A DNA stretch of 64,000 bases from Agathobaculum massiliense (GCF_900291975.1 NZ_OMPN01000001.1:868001-932000), one strand, 5' to 3'. Positions 1 to 9,056 are shown, numbered from the stretch's first letter. Notes: a model not told the origin generated them from the sequence alone. A program made the numbers and translations.

Positions 1-69
1 CAGCTCGTCGTACAGCGAGGCGGACAGCCGCAACGGCACCTGCTTTTTCGCTTTTTCCTTGTCCGCCAT
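1..69 (-). CDS. Ribbon-helix-helix (Arc-like) protein, 5' part only
   Basis: Only the first 23 codons lie in the window; the gene runs off the left edge. The N-terminus reads MADKEKAKKQ then VPLRLSASLYDEL, the basic lead and first beta-strand/helix typical of small Arc-like ribbon-helix-helix DNA-binding proteins. The ATG at 69 has an AAGGGGG Shine-Dalgarno about 8 bases upstream. It is the last visible gene of a minus-strand operon after the SPFH protein and a small membrane protein; RHH proteins of this kind often accompany SPFH genes in Firmicutes (recollection). Too short to say more than the family. Confidence 0.6.
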   Translation of the reverse strand, partial: MADKEKAKKQVPLRLSASLYDEL

Positions 70-142
70 GGCCGCGCCCCCTTAAATCATTTTTCAAACT
101 CGGATATATACCGCTCACACCGCCACCCAGCCGTTTTTCAGG

Positions 143-400
143 CTATGCCTCATTATGCAAAATGCGCCGCACAAAACGTACCAGTCGTGCCAGGCCTATC
201 ACGCCCAGCGCCGCAATCAGCAATGCCGCCACCATGTTCTCACGCATTGACCACGCGAGGAACAGGCAAAAGCCGGAAGCAGCGGTAATCAGCACAAGGA
301 ACAGTATACGCAGCACATACCGCAACGGTTTAGGCAAGATTTCCGATGCGGCAGCATTCATCGCGGCATTGCGCGCGAGCCGCACAAAAAACGTAAACAT
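143..400 (-). CDS. Small membrane protein of unknown function
   Basis: An 85-residue protein with two predicted membrane helices (about residues 28-48 and 56-74), short basic cytoplasmic ends (RLARN near the start, RFVRRILHN at the end) and no recognised domain. It starts 14 bases after the SPFH gene stop with an AGAGGG ribosome site, so it is almost certainly co-transcribed with it. The position suggests a partner of the SPFH protein in the membrane, which is inference only. Confidence 0.65.
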   Translation of the reverse strand: MFTFFVRLARNAAMNAAASEILPKPLRYVLRILFLVLITAASGFCLFLAWSMRENMVAALLIAALGVIGLARLVRFVRRILHNEA

Positions 401-414
401 GTTTTATCCCTCTT

Positions 415-1425
415 TTAGTAAATACTGCCCGAATTAACAACAGGCTGCGCGTCCTTTCCTGCGCAAAGCACAACCATCAGGTTGGAAACCATCTGCGCCT
501 TGCGCTCATCGTCCAGATCCACCACCTGCTTGGCGCTCAGCTCTTCCAGCGCCATTTCGACCATACCTACCGCGCCCTCGACAATCATCTTGCGCGCGTC
601 CACAACCGCGCTCGCCTGCTGGCGCTGCAGCATGGCCGCCGCGATCTCGGGCGCATAGGCCAGCGTAGTGATGCGCGCCTCTTCAATCCGCAGACCTGCG
701 CATGCTACGCGTCCCTGTATCTCCTCCGCCAGTACGGCGGCAATCTCCTGCGCGGACCCACGCAGGCTTTTTTCGTCCCCTCCCTCGGATACATCGTAGG
801 GGTACAAGCGTACCGTATTGCGCAGCGCCGTGTCCGACTGAATGGACAGGAACTCCTGATAGTTATCCACCGCGAACACCGCCTTTGCCGTGTCCTCAAT
901 ATGCCAGATGACCGCGATGCCAATGACGATCGGATTGCCGAGCAGATCATTGATCTTCTGCTTGTCGTTGTTAAGCGTCATGGTCTTGAGCGAAAGCTTT
1001 TTGCTCATGCTCGCCGCCTTGACAATCTTACCACTCGAAGTATTTTCATTCTTGGCAAGATCATCGAGCGCTTTCTCGCTGGCGCTTTCTACCGTCGGAT
1101 TGACCGAGCTGCAAAACGGATTGACAAAAAAAATGCCCTCACCCTTGAGCGTACCGATGTACTTGCCGAACAGCGTCAGTACGAGCGCCTCATTCGGCCG
1201 CAGCACCTTGATGCCGCACGCCAGCAGCCAACTCGGCACCGCCAGATATACGATGCCCACAACCAGCATAGCAGCCGCCATGCCTCCCATTTCATCCAGA
1301 TTGACCGCGCCCAGTATGATCAGCGCGACCGCTGCGATGCATAGCAGGATGTCCAGCAGCAAAATCCCCAGTCCATTGGGCGCGCGCAGCGCTTTTTCCT
1401 CGTAAAATATGTTCTTTTCGTTCAT
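415..1425 (-). CDS. SPFH/band 7 (stomatin-prohibitin-flotillin-like) membrane protein
   Basis: A 336-residue protein with two N-terminal membrane helices (about residues 18-40 and 48-70), followed by the SPFH entry motif [21 protein letters not shown] and the body of a band 7 domain (about 75-250). The C-terminal helix is rich in Ala, Glu and Gln, as in oligomerising SPFH scaffolds. Family members assemble membrane microdomain scaffolds; no substrate can be deduced. It is the first gene of a three-gene operon (SPFH, small membrane protein, ribbon-helix-helix protein) and has its own promoter with an adjoining palindrome at 1440-1491. Confidence 0.85.
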   Translation of the reverse strand: MNEKNIFYEEKALRAPNGLGILLLDILLCIAAVALIILGAVNLDEMGGMAAAMLVVGIVYLAVPSWLLACGIKVLRPNEALVLTLFGKYIGTLKGEGIFFVNPFCSSVNPTVESASEKALDDLAKNENTSSGKIVKAASMSKKLSLKTMTLNNDKQKINDLLGNPIVIGIAVIWHIEDTAKAVFAVDNYQEFLSIQSDTALRNTVRLYPYDVSEGGDEKSLRGSAQEIAAVLAEEIQGRVACAGLRIEEARITTLAYAPEIAAAMLQRQQASAVVDARKMIVEGAVGMVEMALEELSAKQVVDLDDERKAQMVSNLMVVLCAGKDAQPVVNSGSIY

Positions 1426-1439
1426 GCTCTATCCCTCAC

Positions 1440-1491
1440 AATGATATTAATTTAATATCATTATAATACACTTCCCTTTCCCCTTTGTCAA
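1440..1491 (-). promoter_or_regulatory. Promoter and palindromic operator of the SPFH operon
   Basis: On the minus strand, TTGACA (1491-1486) and TATTAT (1468-1463) are separated by 17 bases. Immediately downstream lies a perfect inverted repeat, AATGATATTA-ATT-TAATATCATT (1440-1462), overlapping the end of the -10 region. This is a good place for a repressor to bind, but the protein is not identified. Confidence 0.65.
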
Positions 1492-1585
1492 CCGCTTTTT
1501 CGCTTTTCCGAAATCCATGCGCCGCGCACGACTATTGGCAACCTCTCCCATTCCAGCATAGATTGCAGGGAAAGGTGGTTTTTCT

Positions 1586-2866
1586 ATGGTAATTCATGTC
1601 GTACAGCCCGGCGATTCGCTTTACCGCATCGCACAGACGCACGGCGTGCCGCTCCCGTTCCTCATCCAGCAGAACGAGCTGCGCGAACCGGCGCGGCTGA
1701 CTCCTGGACAGACGATCGTGGTGCCGCAGCCCTCCGAAACCTATCTGGTCAAACGCGGGGATACGCTCGGCAGCATTGCGGCGCGGCACGGCACGACCGT
1801 CCTGTCCCTCTGGCAGAACAACCCGCAACTCGGCGGCACAGACCGCATCTATCCCGGCCAGATGCTCGTGCTTTCCTATCCGACGCCCAAGCTCGGCGCC
1901 TTTGCGGTCAACGGATATGCGTATCCGAATATCGACCCGCGCTTGCTGCGCAAGACCCTGCCCTATCTGACGTACTTATCCGTTTTTTCCTACGGCTTTG
2001 ACCGTACCGGCCGCATTCTCCCACAGAATGCCGACCTGCTGATCCGCATGGCGCGGCAATATCAGGTCAAGCCGCTGCTGGTTCTGACCACGCTCGGCGA
2101 GGATGGCCAGTTTTCCGGCGAACGAGCGCATCTTGTGCTGCAAAATCCGTCCACGCGCGCGGCGCTGATCGATAACCTTGTTCAAACCCTGGAAAAACAG
2201 GGATATGCTGGCGTGGACATTGATTTTGAGTACATCCCGCCCGAGGACGCGGAAAGCTATACCGCTTTCATCCGTGAGGTGCGCGCGCGGCTGGAGCCGC
2301 TCGGCAAGATCGTCATGGTCGCGCTCGCCCCCAAAACCTCGGCCGGGCAGCGCGGGCTCCTATACGAGGCGCACGATTACCAAATGCTTGGCGAGGCCGC
2401 GGACTATGTGCTGCTGATGACCTATGAATGGGGATACGCCCTTTCCGAGCCTATGGCGGTCGCCCCCATCAACAAGATAGAGCCAGTCGTCCGGTTCGCC
2501 ACCTCGGTCATCCCGCCCGCGAAAATCTTTATGGGCATTCCAAATTATGGTTACGTCTGGTCTCTCCCCTATATAAAAGGACAGACGCGCGCACGGAGCC
2601 TCGGCAATGTTCAGGCGGTCGAGCAGGCGATCCAAGTCGGCGCGCCCATCCAATTCGACGAAACCGCCCAGTCGCCGCATTATAATTACTGGCGCGACCG
2701 TGCCGAGCACGAGGTCTGGTTCGAGGACGCCCGTTCGATCCGCACCAAGCTTGCGCTGGCCGGCGAATACCAGCTGCACGGCATCAGCATCTGGAATATC
2801 ATGCGGTACTTTCCCCAGCTTTGGCTGGTACTCAACAACCTCTATGAAATTGAAAAACTCCCATAA
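1586..2866 (+). CDS. sleL: LysM-GH18 spore cortex glucosaminidase (SleL/YaaH-like)
   Basis: A 426-residue protein with two N-terminal LysM peptidoglycan-binding repeats (about residues 2-46 and 50-94) followed by a family 18 glycoside hydrolase domain (about 105-420). The catalytic DxDxE motif is seen as GVDIDFE, with the acid at Glu215. This architecture and length match YaaH/SleL, the N-acetylglucosaminidase that degrades cortex fragments during spore germination. There is no signal peptide, as usual for YaaH, which is packed in the spore coat. The ATG follows GGAAAGG closely. A strong hairpin follows the gene. It supports the inference that the organism sporulates. Confidence 0.88.
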   Translation: MVIHVVQPGDSLYRIAQTHGVPLPFLIQQNELREPARLTPGQTIVVPQPSETYLVKRGDTLGSIAARHGTTVLSLWQNNPQLGGTDRIYPGQMLVLSYPTPKLGAFAVNGYAYPNIDPRLLRKTLPYLTYLSVFSYGFDRTGRILPQNADLLIRMARQYQVKPLLVLTTLGEDGQFSGERAHLVLQNPSTRAALIDNLVQTLEKQGYAGVDIDFEYIPPEDAESYTAFIREVRARLEPLGKIVMVALAPKTSAGQRGLLYEAHDYQMLGEAADYVLLMTYEWGYALSEPMAVAPINKIEPVVRFATSVIPPAKIFMGIPNYGYVWSLPYIKGQTRARSLGNVQAVEQAIQVGAPIQFDETAQSPHYNYWRDRAEHEVWFEDARSIRTKLALAGEYQLHGISIWNIMRYFPQLWLVLNNLYEIEKLP

Positions 2867-2875
2867 AATACGGGA

Positions 2876-2909
2876 AATCCGGCCGGAAAATTCCTTTTCC
2901 GGCCGGATT
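2876..2909 (+). terminator. Hairpin after the SleL-like gene
   Basis: A perfect 15-bp stem, AATCCGGCCGGAAAA (2876-2890) against 2895-2909, with a TTCC loop. A long T-run is missing, so it may also act as a stabilising 3' end. Confidence 0.7.
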
Positions 2910-2944
2910 CTGCTGTATATATCCGTGGGCGGCAGCTATTTCCA

Positions 2945-2974
2945 TTGCAAAACGGTTACAAAATGCGCTATACT
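2945..2974 (+). promoter_or_regulatory. Promoter of the CAP-domain gene
   Basis: TTGCAA (2945-2950), 18-base spacer, TATACT (2969-2974), about 60 bases before the start codon at 3034. Confidence 0.55.
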
Positions 2975-3033
2975 TTGCCCCAGAGAGTAAAACAATCCAG
3001 TTTACTCTACGAAAACCAAGGAGGTATCCAAAT

Positions 3034-3846
3034 ATGCAGTTCAAGAAAATCGTACCGTTGGCGTTAGCGCTGACCATTTCGACCACCGCTGCGGCCGGCG
3101 CGGCCAATCTCGATATGAGCAAATTCTACAACCCCACCATATTCGCTTCCCAGTCCCAGCGCCAGCTGCTCCAGCGGTTGTGCGACCGCTTTGATATTTC
3201 GTTCTGCGGCCAGCAGGTCAACTGTCCGGTCGTAAAGCCTGACAACAAGCCGGAGCAGACGCCGGACGAAACGCCCGACCAACAGCCGGAGGATACACCG
3301 GAGCAGACACCGGAGGATACGCCGGGCGAAGAGCTTCCCGACCAGACGCCGGACGACGAGCCGGAGAACCAGCCGGACGACCAGCCCGGCCAGCTTCCAG
3401 ACAACAACCGTCCCGAGGGTACGCCGGACAATGATACCGAGCAGACGCCGGACGGCGATACCGGCTCCTCCCAGGGCAGCTTCGCCTCCCAGGTCGTCGC
3501 GCTGGTAAATGCGGAACGCGCCAAGGAGGGCCTGTCTCCCCTGACGATCGACGCCCGCGTGCAGCAGGCGGCGCAGGTGCGCGCACAGGAATCCGCGCAG
3601 TCCTTCTCGCACACCCGTCCCAACGGCTCCTCTTTTTCGACTGCGCTGACCGAGGCCGGCGTTTCCTACCGCGGCGCGGGTGAAAACATCGCCTACGGCC
3701 AGAGTACGCCGCAGGCGGTCGTCACCGCGTGGATGAACTCGTCCGGACACCGCGCGAATATTATGAGCAAGAACTTCACCACCATCGGCGTCGGCTACTC
3801 CGTGGTAGGCGGCACGCCGTACTGGGCTCAGTTGTTTACCTATTAA
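3034..3846 (+). CDS. Secreted CAP-domain (SCP/PR-1, YkwD-like) protein
   Basis: A 270-residue protein with a signal peptide (MQFKKIVPLALALTIS..AAGA, cleavage near residue 24), a short unique region with two Cys, then a low-complexity Pro/Glu/Asp/Thr linker of irregular TPDE/QTPED units (about residues 68-146) and a C-terminal CAP domain (about 148-270). CAP landmarks present are the LVNAERAKEGLSPL helix, FSHTRPNG, GENIAYG and WMNSSGHRANIM. YkwD-type CAP proteins are common around spore formers, with no settled enzymatic role. The start is fixed by an AAGGAGG site 10 bases upstream. The linker is strongly acidic, so the domain is probably held away from the cell wall. Confidence 0.88.
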   Translation: MQFKKIVPLALALTISTTAAAGAANLDMSKFYNPTIFASQSQRQLLQRLCDRFDISFCGQQVNCPVVKPDNKPEQTPDETPDQQPEDTPEQTPEDTPGEELPDQTPDDEPENQPDDQPGQLPDNNRPEGTPDNDTEQTPDGDTGSSQGSFASQVVALVNAERAKEGLSPLTIDARVQQAAQVRAQESAQSFSHTRPNGSSFSTALTEAGVSYRGAGENIAYGQSTPQAVVTAWMNSSGHRANIMSKNFTTIGVGYSVVGGTPYWAQLFTY

Positions 3847-3880
3847 TTTTATTTTTGCGCTTCCGGCACCGCCGGGTGAA

Positions 3881-3909
3881 AAAACAGGCCGCAAACCGCG
3901 GCCTGTTTT
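3881..3909 (+). terminator. Terminator between the CAP gene and the anti-sigma gene
   Basis: AAAACAGGCCGC (3881-3892), loop AAACC, GCGGCCTGTTTT, with T-rich flanks in both directions. It probably serves both converging genes. Confidence 0.8.
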
Positions 3910-3924
3910 GCTTTTCCCTCTAGG

Positions 3925-4947
3925 TCAGGCGGAAAGCGGATACTCGGTATCGTTTATAACGACCGCCTGCACATCCGCAAGGTCAAAGGTCCGCGCAAGC
4001 ACATACACGGCGGCTTCGTAGTCAAAGCCGGCATCCGCGCCAAAGCCAAGCGCATACAGGGTGCGGTCGATATGGTTTGCCTGGTCGGTGATAACTACTA
4101 CAGAGCCATCCCGCATCTTCACCGCAATGTATTCCACCGCGTCCACGATTATATCCCCCGTCTGCTGCGAGGTGATGCGCAGGCCGATCTGAGACAGCGT
4201 GACGGCCCTGTCCGCGCTCGTGTAGCTGGGCATCCGCTGGAATTCCGGCAGAGGCACCTCCAGCGCGACCAGGCCGATGCTTGCACCGTTGGAAACCACC
4301 TGCTCCCTGCCCTGTTCCTGCATAACAAGGCGCAGGGGCGTACCCGCCGAGTAGTCGCCGCTGGGGATGAAAGCGCCTTCCAAATAGTAATCGTTTTCGG
4401 TCGAACGGCTCTTATCCAGATAGAAGCGGCTGCCGCAGAAGCCATATTCGCCGTACATCACGCTGAAATTGTACTGCCCATCCTGCACGGCGCAGCATTC
4501 GGACAGAGTACTCCAAACCAGGTCGGGCTGGTTTTGATACTCTGGCAGCAGCTCGATCACGGCGAACGGCATCACCCCATCGCCCGACTTATTCTGCAGG
4601 TGCAGGCTGACGATGCCCACGCCCGCGCTCTCGTCAAACAGAACCGATTCCACCGACAGGCGGTATTGGTCGTTCTCATCCGTCAGCGTACCCGGCTCGG
4701 AGGCGGCGACATAGTCCGTGAGGGGCGCGTCCGTGCCGTTGGGGAAAAGCAGCGGAAAGCCGCCGCTGACGCCCGCCGCAAACGCTGTGCCGCCGATGCA
4801 CAGCGCGGCGGCACAGCCGATCGATACCACGCGCTTCCATGGGAAACGCCGCGTCCGGCACGGACGCTCGGGCAGGCTCTCCAGCGCCGCGCGGACGCGC
4901 TGGTCAAACTGCGGGGTCATCTGGGGAAAATCATTCGGGTGCATCAT
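3925..4947 (-). CDS. Membrane-anchored anti-sigma factor-like protein (DUF4179-type)
   Basis: About 340 residues. A cytoplasmic N-terminus (PQFDQRVRAALESLPERP) is followed by one membrane helix (VVSIGCAAALCIGGTAFAAGV, about residues 42-62) and a large extracytoplasmic domain with beta-rich character and two to three Cys. This topology fits an anti-sigma/DUF4179 protein. The preferred start at 4947 overlaps the sigma stop as ATGA, with AAGGAG 10 bases upstream; in-frame ATGs at 4956 and 4944 are alternatives. Translational coupling to the upstream sigma gene supports a sigma/anti-sigma pair. What signal the outer domain senses is unknown. Confidence 0.75.
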   Translation of the reverse strand: MMHPNDFPQMTPQFDQRVRAALESLPERPCRTRRFPWKRVVSIGCAAALCIGGTAFAAGVSGGFPLLFPNGTDAPLTDYVAASEPGTLTDENDQYRLSVESVLFDESAGVGIVSLHLQNKSGDGVMPFAVIELLPEYQNQPDLVWSTLSECCAVQDGQYNFSVMYGEYGFCGSRFYLDKSRSTENDYYLEGAFIPSGDYSAGTPLRLVMQEQGREQVVSNGASIGLVALEVPLPEFQRMPSYTSADRAVTLSQIGLRITSQQTGDIIVDAVEYIAVKMRDGSVVVITDQANHIDRTLYALGFGADAGFDYEAAVYVLARTFDLADVQAVVINDTEYPLSA

Positions 4948-5426
4948 GCAAAACACGCTCCTTCCAAATCCTTGCGGAGCAGCTCGCGCGCTGTCCGCAG
5001 CCTGCTTTTGACCGTACCCTCCGGCACCCCGAGCAGGCTGGCGATCTCGCGCGTTTTGAAGCCCTCCAGGTAAAACAGCACCACCGGCAGGCGGTATTTT
5101 TCATCCAGCGACAGCAGCGCTTCATACAGGTCGCTGTGGTCGTCCGCCGCCGGTGCGGGGATACACTCGGCCTGCTCCTGCTTATAGGGCGCGAGCCGCT
5201 GCCGCAGGCGCAGGATCGCGCGGCATTCATTAATCAGGATGCGCGTCAACCAGGTTTTGAAATATTTCGGCCGGCGCAGCGTATCCAGCTGCTCCCACGC
5301 GCGCAGGATAGCCTGCTGCGCTGCGTCCGCGCAGTCCTGCTCGCTGCGGAGCATGGCCTTTGCGACGCGGTATAGCGCCGGCTCTGCTTCCAGCACTGCG
5401 GCGGTGAATTCTGCTTTGTCCATCAT
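4944..5426 (-). CDS. ECF-type RNA polymerase sigma factor
   Basis: A 160-residue sigma-70 family protein with region 2 (about residues 18-85, including DAAQQAILRAWEQL and FKTWLTRILINEC) and region 4 (about 105-155, YRLPVVLFYLEGFKTREIASLLGVPEGTVKSRL). Domain 3 is absent and the length is usual for group 4 (ECF) factors. It is followed by an overlapping anti-sigma-like gene, so activity is probably controlled post-translationally. The target promoters cannot be read from this window. ECF family is certain; the subgroup is not. Confidence 0.9.
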   Translation of the reverse strand: MMDKAEFTAAVLEAEPALYRVAKAMLRSEQDCADAAQQAILRAWEQLDTLRRPKYFKTWLTRILINECRAILRLRQRLAPYKQEQAECIPAPAADDHSDLYEALLSLDEKYRLPVVLFYLEGFKTREIASLLGVPEGTVKSRLRTARELLRKDLEGACFA

Positions 5427-5558
5427 AGGCGGGTCGTTCCTTTCCGAAAGCGTTTGGCGGCCGCCTCAACCTGCTTTCGCTTCATTAGATGGAACAGGCG
5501 GGGCTTTGGTTCGGCCTTTCAAAAATTTTTCTTTCCCCGCCCTTTTCTGGGCGTAAAA

Positions 5559-5584
5559 AGCGGCGGAGCATATGCTCCGCCGCT
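5559..5584 (-). terminator. Intrinsic terminator of cysK
   Basis: A perfect 26-base palindrome (AGCGGCGGAGCAT and its complement) that, on the minus strand, is followed by TTTTT. It ends the cysK transcript. Confidence 0.85.
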
Positions 5585-5612
5585 TGCTGTATCGAATGGA
5601 AGAGCCGCAGGC

Positions 5613-6545
5613 TCAATCGCTGACCAGCGGGGTGGACAGATACCGGTCGCCCGTATCGGGCAGGAGCGCGACAATGGTCTTGCCTGCGTTCTCCGGTCGC
5701 TTGGAAAGCTCGACCGCCGCCCACAGCGCCGCACCGGACGAAATACCGACGAACAGACCCTCGCTGTGCGTGAACACCCGCGCGGTCGCGAACGCGTCCT
5801 CGCCCTTGACGCGCATGACCTCGTCATACACCTTGGTATCCAGCACCTGCGGCACAAAGCCCGCGCCAATGCCCTGTATCTTATGCGGACCGCCCTTTCC
5901 AGTGGACAGCACGGGGGATTCATCCGGCTCCACCGCCACGACCTTGACGTTCGGGTCCTGCTCCTTGAGATACTGGCCGACGCCGGTAACCGTGCCGCCC
6001 GTGCCGACGCCCGCGACAAAAATATCCACCTTGCCGCCCGACTGGCTCCAGATCTCCGGTCCCGTACTCGCACGGTGCGCCGCCGGGTTGGCCGCGTTGA
6101 CAAACTGGCCGGGAATAAAGCTGTTCGGGATGTTCTTTGCCAGCTCATCCGCACGCGCGATCGCGCCGGACATACCCTTCGCCCCCTCGGTCAGTACCAG
6201 CTCCGCGCCGTATGCTTTCAGCATATTGCGACGCTCGACGCTCATGGTTTCCGGCATAGTGAGGATGATCCGGTAGCCACGCGCCGCCGCGACCGCCGCC
6301 AGGCCGATGCCAGTGTTACCGCTCGTCGGCTCGATGATGGTCGCGCCGGGCTTTAACGCGCCGCTCGCCTCTGCGTCGTCGATCATCGCGTTGGCGATGC
6401 GGTCCTTGACCGAGCCCGCAGGATTGAAATACTCCAGCTTTGCCAGGATCTCGGCGCCCGCGCCGGACTTCTGAGCAAATTTATCCGCCGCGTACAGCGG
6501 GGTGTTGCCGATCAGTTCGGCAAAGCTTCTTTTAATATCAGACAT
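5613..6545 (-). CDS. cysK: Cysteine synthase A (O-acetylserine sulfhydrylase)
   Basis: A 310-residue PLP enzyme making L-cysteine from O-acetylserine and sulfide. The PLP lysine is Lys47 in PAGSVKDR, the substrate/phosphate loop is TSGNTG (74-79), and the C-terminal PLP-ring serine sits in [12 protein letters not shown]. Length and motif spacing match CysK/CysM; the [10 protein letters not shown] loop and the absence of an extra domain favour CysK. The gene is monocistronic, with a strong promoter and an inverted repeat about 130-175 bases upstream and a clear terminator downstream. Control by cysteine or sulfide status is likely but not shown. Confidence 0.94.
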   Translation of the reverse strand: MSDIKRSFAELIGNTPLYAADKFAQKSGAGAEILAKLEYFNPAGSVKDRIANAMIDDAEASGALKPGATIIEPTSGNTGIGLAAVAAARGYRIILTMPETMSVERRNMLKAYGAELVLTEGAKGMSGAIARADELAKNIPNSFIPGQFVNAANPAAHRASTGPEIWSQSGGKVDIFVAGVGTGGTVTGVGQYLKEQDPNVKVVAVEPDESPVLSTGKGGPHKIQGIGAGFVPQVLDTKVYDEVMRVKGEDAFATARVFTHSEGLFVGISSGAALWAAVELSKRPENAGKTIVALLPDTGDRYLSTPLVSD

Positions 6546-6670
6546 GGTGAATTACCGCCTTTCCGTTATGTGAATATTTATCGAACCAGGGCCTGTCTAT
6601 GTTACAGCCCGCCGGTACATCGTTTCCCTCGCGGAAGCATCATGGACTGCCGCCTCCCTTTATTTCCACT

Positions 6671-6723
6671 ATTCATAGGTGTTTTATATGAATTAGGATA
6701 CAGGGGTTTGCAGCATTTGTCAA
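6671..6723 (-). promoter_or_regulatory. cysK promoter with inverted repeat
   Basis: Minus-strand TTGACA (6723-6718), 17-base spacer, TATCCT (6700-6695). Just downstream of the -10 box is ATTCATA-N9-TATGAAT (6671-6693), a possible repressor site. The leader to the ATG is about 145 bases long; no known riboswitch consensus was recognised in it. Confidence 0.65.
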
Positions 6724-6774
6724 GTAGTATTTGCAAAAAAACAGGAAAAGCTGCTCAGCTACAGACTGGTAATA

Positions 6775-6801
6775 AAAAATCTCCCCGAGGGGAGATTTTT
6801 T
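6775..6801. terminator. Bidirectional terminator downstream of the GH3 gene
   Basis: AAAAAATCTCCCC-GA-GGGGAGATTTTTT, symmetrical with A and T runs on both sides. On the minus strand it ends the GH3 lipoprotein transcript. Confidence 0.85.
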
Positions 6802-6802
6802 A

Positions 6803-7993
6803 TCAAACCGCCAGCAGGCCGAGATCGATTTTCCACTGGATCACGCGGATCGCGGATTCCCGTATCCGGTCAGCGCTGATCGTACCGTCCTGCACCGCCG
6901 CCAGCACCGCGTTATACTGCGTAACGAAATCCGAGGAAACCAGCATATCGTTGCCCGCCTGCACCGCCAGCACCGCCGCGTCCGCGCCGCCCGTATAGTC
7001 CGTGATCGCCTCCATGATAAGGTCGTCGGTCATGACCACGCCGTCAAAGCCCAGTTCGTCCCGCAGCACCTGATGCACCGCGGGGGAGAGCGAGGCGGGC
7101 AGCTCGGCGTCCATGCAGGTCACGATATTATGGCTGACCAGGACCGATTGCGCGCCCGCGTCGATCCCCGCTCGGAACGGCAGGAAATCGCTTTCCCGAA
7201 ATGATTCGATGGGCCGCTCGTCGATGGCGATGCCGGTATGCGTGTCCAAATTATTGCCATAGCCTGGGAAATGCTTGAGCACCATGCCGATCTGGTCGGA
7301 CAGCATCTGCGCGACGACCGTGCGGACGTATTCGCTGGTCTGCGCTGCGTCCCTGCCGAAAGCGCGGGCGTTGATGAAGTCCGCGGGGTCGGTGGATACA
7401 TCGCACACAGGCGCAAAGTTGACGTTTACACCGATCGAGGCGAGCAGCTCGTCCTTTTCCTTGGCATCGCTCGTGATCAGCGCAAAGCCGCCCTCGTTAT
7501 ACAGCGCCTGCGGCGACCAGAACCTGTCCGCGCGGAAATTGGGGTTGGAGCTAATACGGACGACCGTTCCGCCCTCCTCGTCCACGCCGATCAGCATGGG
7601 GGTCGCCGCCGCATCCTGATAGGATTGGATGACCGCGGCCACGCTCTCCTTGGTCTGCCCCTCAAAGTCGCGGCCGAACAGGATATAGCCGCCGATATCG
7701 TACTGACCGGCGAGTACCGCCGCGTCGGCCTCCGGACAGCGCGCAAAAAACATCTGCGCGACCTGGGATTCGAGCGGCAGGTTATTGACATAATGCTCGG
7801 CCGCGGAGATATCCTCTTCCGCAACGCCCGCCGCTGCTTCCACGCTGTCTTCCGCCGCTTCGCCGCCGGTTCCCGTCTCTACCTGCGCAGGCGCGTCCGG
7901 CGGCGCCGTATCCGCCGGCGTATCCCCCTTGCACGCTGCCAGCCCGCACAGGCACAGCACGGCGAGCAATAGGGAAAGCCATTTCTTTTTCAT
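6803..7993 (-). CDS. Glycoside hydrolase family 3 lipoprotein (NagZ-like)
   Basis: A 396-residue lipoprotein. The signal peptide ends in the lipobox LAAC (Cys21), then an Ala/Glu-rich linker (about 22-65) precedes a GH3 N-terminal domain (about 70-380). Signature pieces are the IGVDEEGG substrate strand, KHFPGYGNNLDTH (the NagZ KHFPGxG..D.H loop, which carries the acid-base histidine) and VVMTDDL with the nucleophile aspartate. Family members remove N-acetylglucosamine from peptidoglycan fragments, here probably on the outer face of the membrane. It stands alone between two terminators. Confidence 0.87.
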   Translation of the reverse strand: MKKKWLSLLLAVLCLCGLAACKGDTPADTAPPDAPAQVETGTGGEAAEDSVEAAAGVAEEDISAAEHYVNNLPLESQVAQMFFARCPEADAAVLAGQYDIGGYILFGRDFEGQTKESVAAVIQSYQDAAATPMLIGVDEEGGTVVRISSNPNFRADRFWSPQALYNEGGFALITSDAKEKDELLASIGVNVNFAPVCDVSTDPADFINARAFGRDAAQTSEYVRTVVAQMLSDQIGMVLKHFPGYGNNLDTHTGIAIDERPIESFRESDFLPFRAGIDAGAQSVLVSHNIVTCMDAELPASLSPAVHQVLRDELGFDGVVMTDDLIMEAITDYTGGADAAVLAVQAGNDMLVSSDFVTQYNAVLAAVQDGTISADRIRESAIRVIQWKIDLGLLAV

Positions 7994-8096
7994 TTTTCCA
8001 CCTCCTGAATATTGTTTCTATTATACCGAAAAAAACCGCCGTTGCAAAGCCCATTCCATTTATGGTAAGATAGGGAGGCGAAAGGGGGCTTTGCCC

Positions 8097-9014
8097 ATGC
8101 ATACCATCGGACGCTTTGCGCCCAGCCCGAGCGGGCGCATGCACCTGGGGAACGTGCTGTGCGCGCTGCTGGCATGGCTGAGCGCGCGGCGTCAAAACGG
8201 GCGCTATCTGCTGCGCATTGAGGATCTGGACGCAATGCGCTGCCCGCGCCGCTATGCGGACCTGATCCTGGACGACCTGCGCTGGCTCGGTTTGGATTGG
8301 GACGGCGAGGTTCCCTATCAATCCGAGCGCGCCGCTGTTTACGAAACATACGAGACTATGCTGCGCGGCAAGGGGCTGCTCTACCCCTGCTTCTGCTCGC
8401 GCGCCGCGCTGCACGCCGCCAGCGCCCCGCATCTTTCCGATGGGCGCGTGGTCTATGCCGGCACCTGCCGCGGGCTGACGGCTGAGCAGGCTGCGGAAAA
8501 GTGGAAAACACGCGCCCCGGCAACACGGGTGCGAGTGCCGGACGAAACCGTTTCGTTCACGGACGGGGTGTTCGGCGCATACAGCGAAAACCTCGCGCGG
8601 GAGTGCGGGGACTTTATTATCCGCCGGTCGGACGGTGTGTTCGCCTACCAGCTTGCGGTCGTTGTGGACGACGCGCTCTCGGGCGTGACCGAGGTAGTGC
8701 GCGGGGCTGACCTGCTCTCCTCCACGCCGCGCCAGATCTGGCTGCACCGGCTATTCGGCTTTCCGTCGCCCGCGTTCTTCCACATCCCGCTGCTCTGCGA
8801 CCATGACGGGCGCAGGCTGAGCAAGCGGGACGAAGACCTTGACCTCGGCCGGCTGCGCCAGCGGTTCTCCCCCGAGCAGGTCGTCGGCGCGCTGGCTTAT
8901 GCCGCCGGCCTGACCGAACGGCCAGAGCCGGCCGCCGCGCGCGAACTGATCCCCCACTTTTCCTGGGCGCGTATCCCCCGGCGCGACCTGTTCCTGCCCG
9001 ACCTGTTCCGTTGA
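8097..9014 (+). CDS. gluQ: Glutamyl-Q tRNA(Asp) synthetase
   Basis: A 305-residue truncated class I GluRS paralogue that lacks the anticodon-binding domain. It shows the HIGH-type motif as PSGRMHLGN (10-18), a Cys-rich zinc site (CFCS ... GTCRG) and the KMSKS-type loop as RRLSKRD. The known reaction is transfer of glutamate to the queuosine base of tRNA-Asp. The ATG at 8097, preceded by AAAGGGGG, fits the family start FAPSPSG at residue 7; longer in-frame reading upstream has no ribosome site. A strong terminator follows. Length distinguishes it from full GltX (about 480 residues). Confidence 0.9.
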   Translation: MHTIGRFAPSPSGRMHLGNVLCALLAWLSARRQNGRYLLRIEDLDAMRCPRRYADLILDDLRWLGLDWDGEVPYQSERAAVYETYETMLRGKGLLYPCFCSRAALHAASAPHLSDGRVVYAGTCRGLTAEQAAEKWKTRAPATRVRVPDETVSFTDGVFGAYSENLARECGDFIIRRSDGVFAYQLAVVVDDALSGVTEVVRGADLLSSTPRQIWLHRLFGFPSPAFFHIPLLCDHDGRRLSKRDEDLDLGRLRQRFSPEQVVGALAYAAGLTERPEPAAARELIPHFSWARIPRRDLFLPDLFR

Positions 9015-9021
9015 CATGATA

Positions 9022-9054
9022 AAACGCCCATCCGGCAGTGCCGGATGGGCGTTT
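9022..9054. terminator. Bidirectional terminator between gluQ and the feo operon
   Basis: Perfect 15-bp stem AAACGCCCATCCGGC (9022-9036), AGT loop, complement at 9040-9054. It lies between converging genes. Confidence 0.85.
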
Positions 9055-9056
9055 CT

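Noticed and set aside
3235-3470. CRISPR-like or tandem repeat array in the CAP gene
   Set aside because: The periodicity comes from TPDE/QPED codons in the protein linker; units are irregular and coding.
3064-3894. Minus-strand frame opposite the CAP-domain gene
   Set aside because: Repetitive Arg/Leu/Val sequence is the shadow of the TPDE linker codons.
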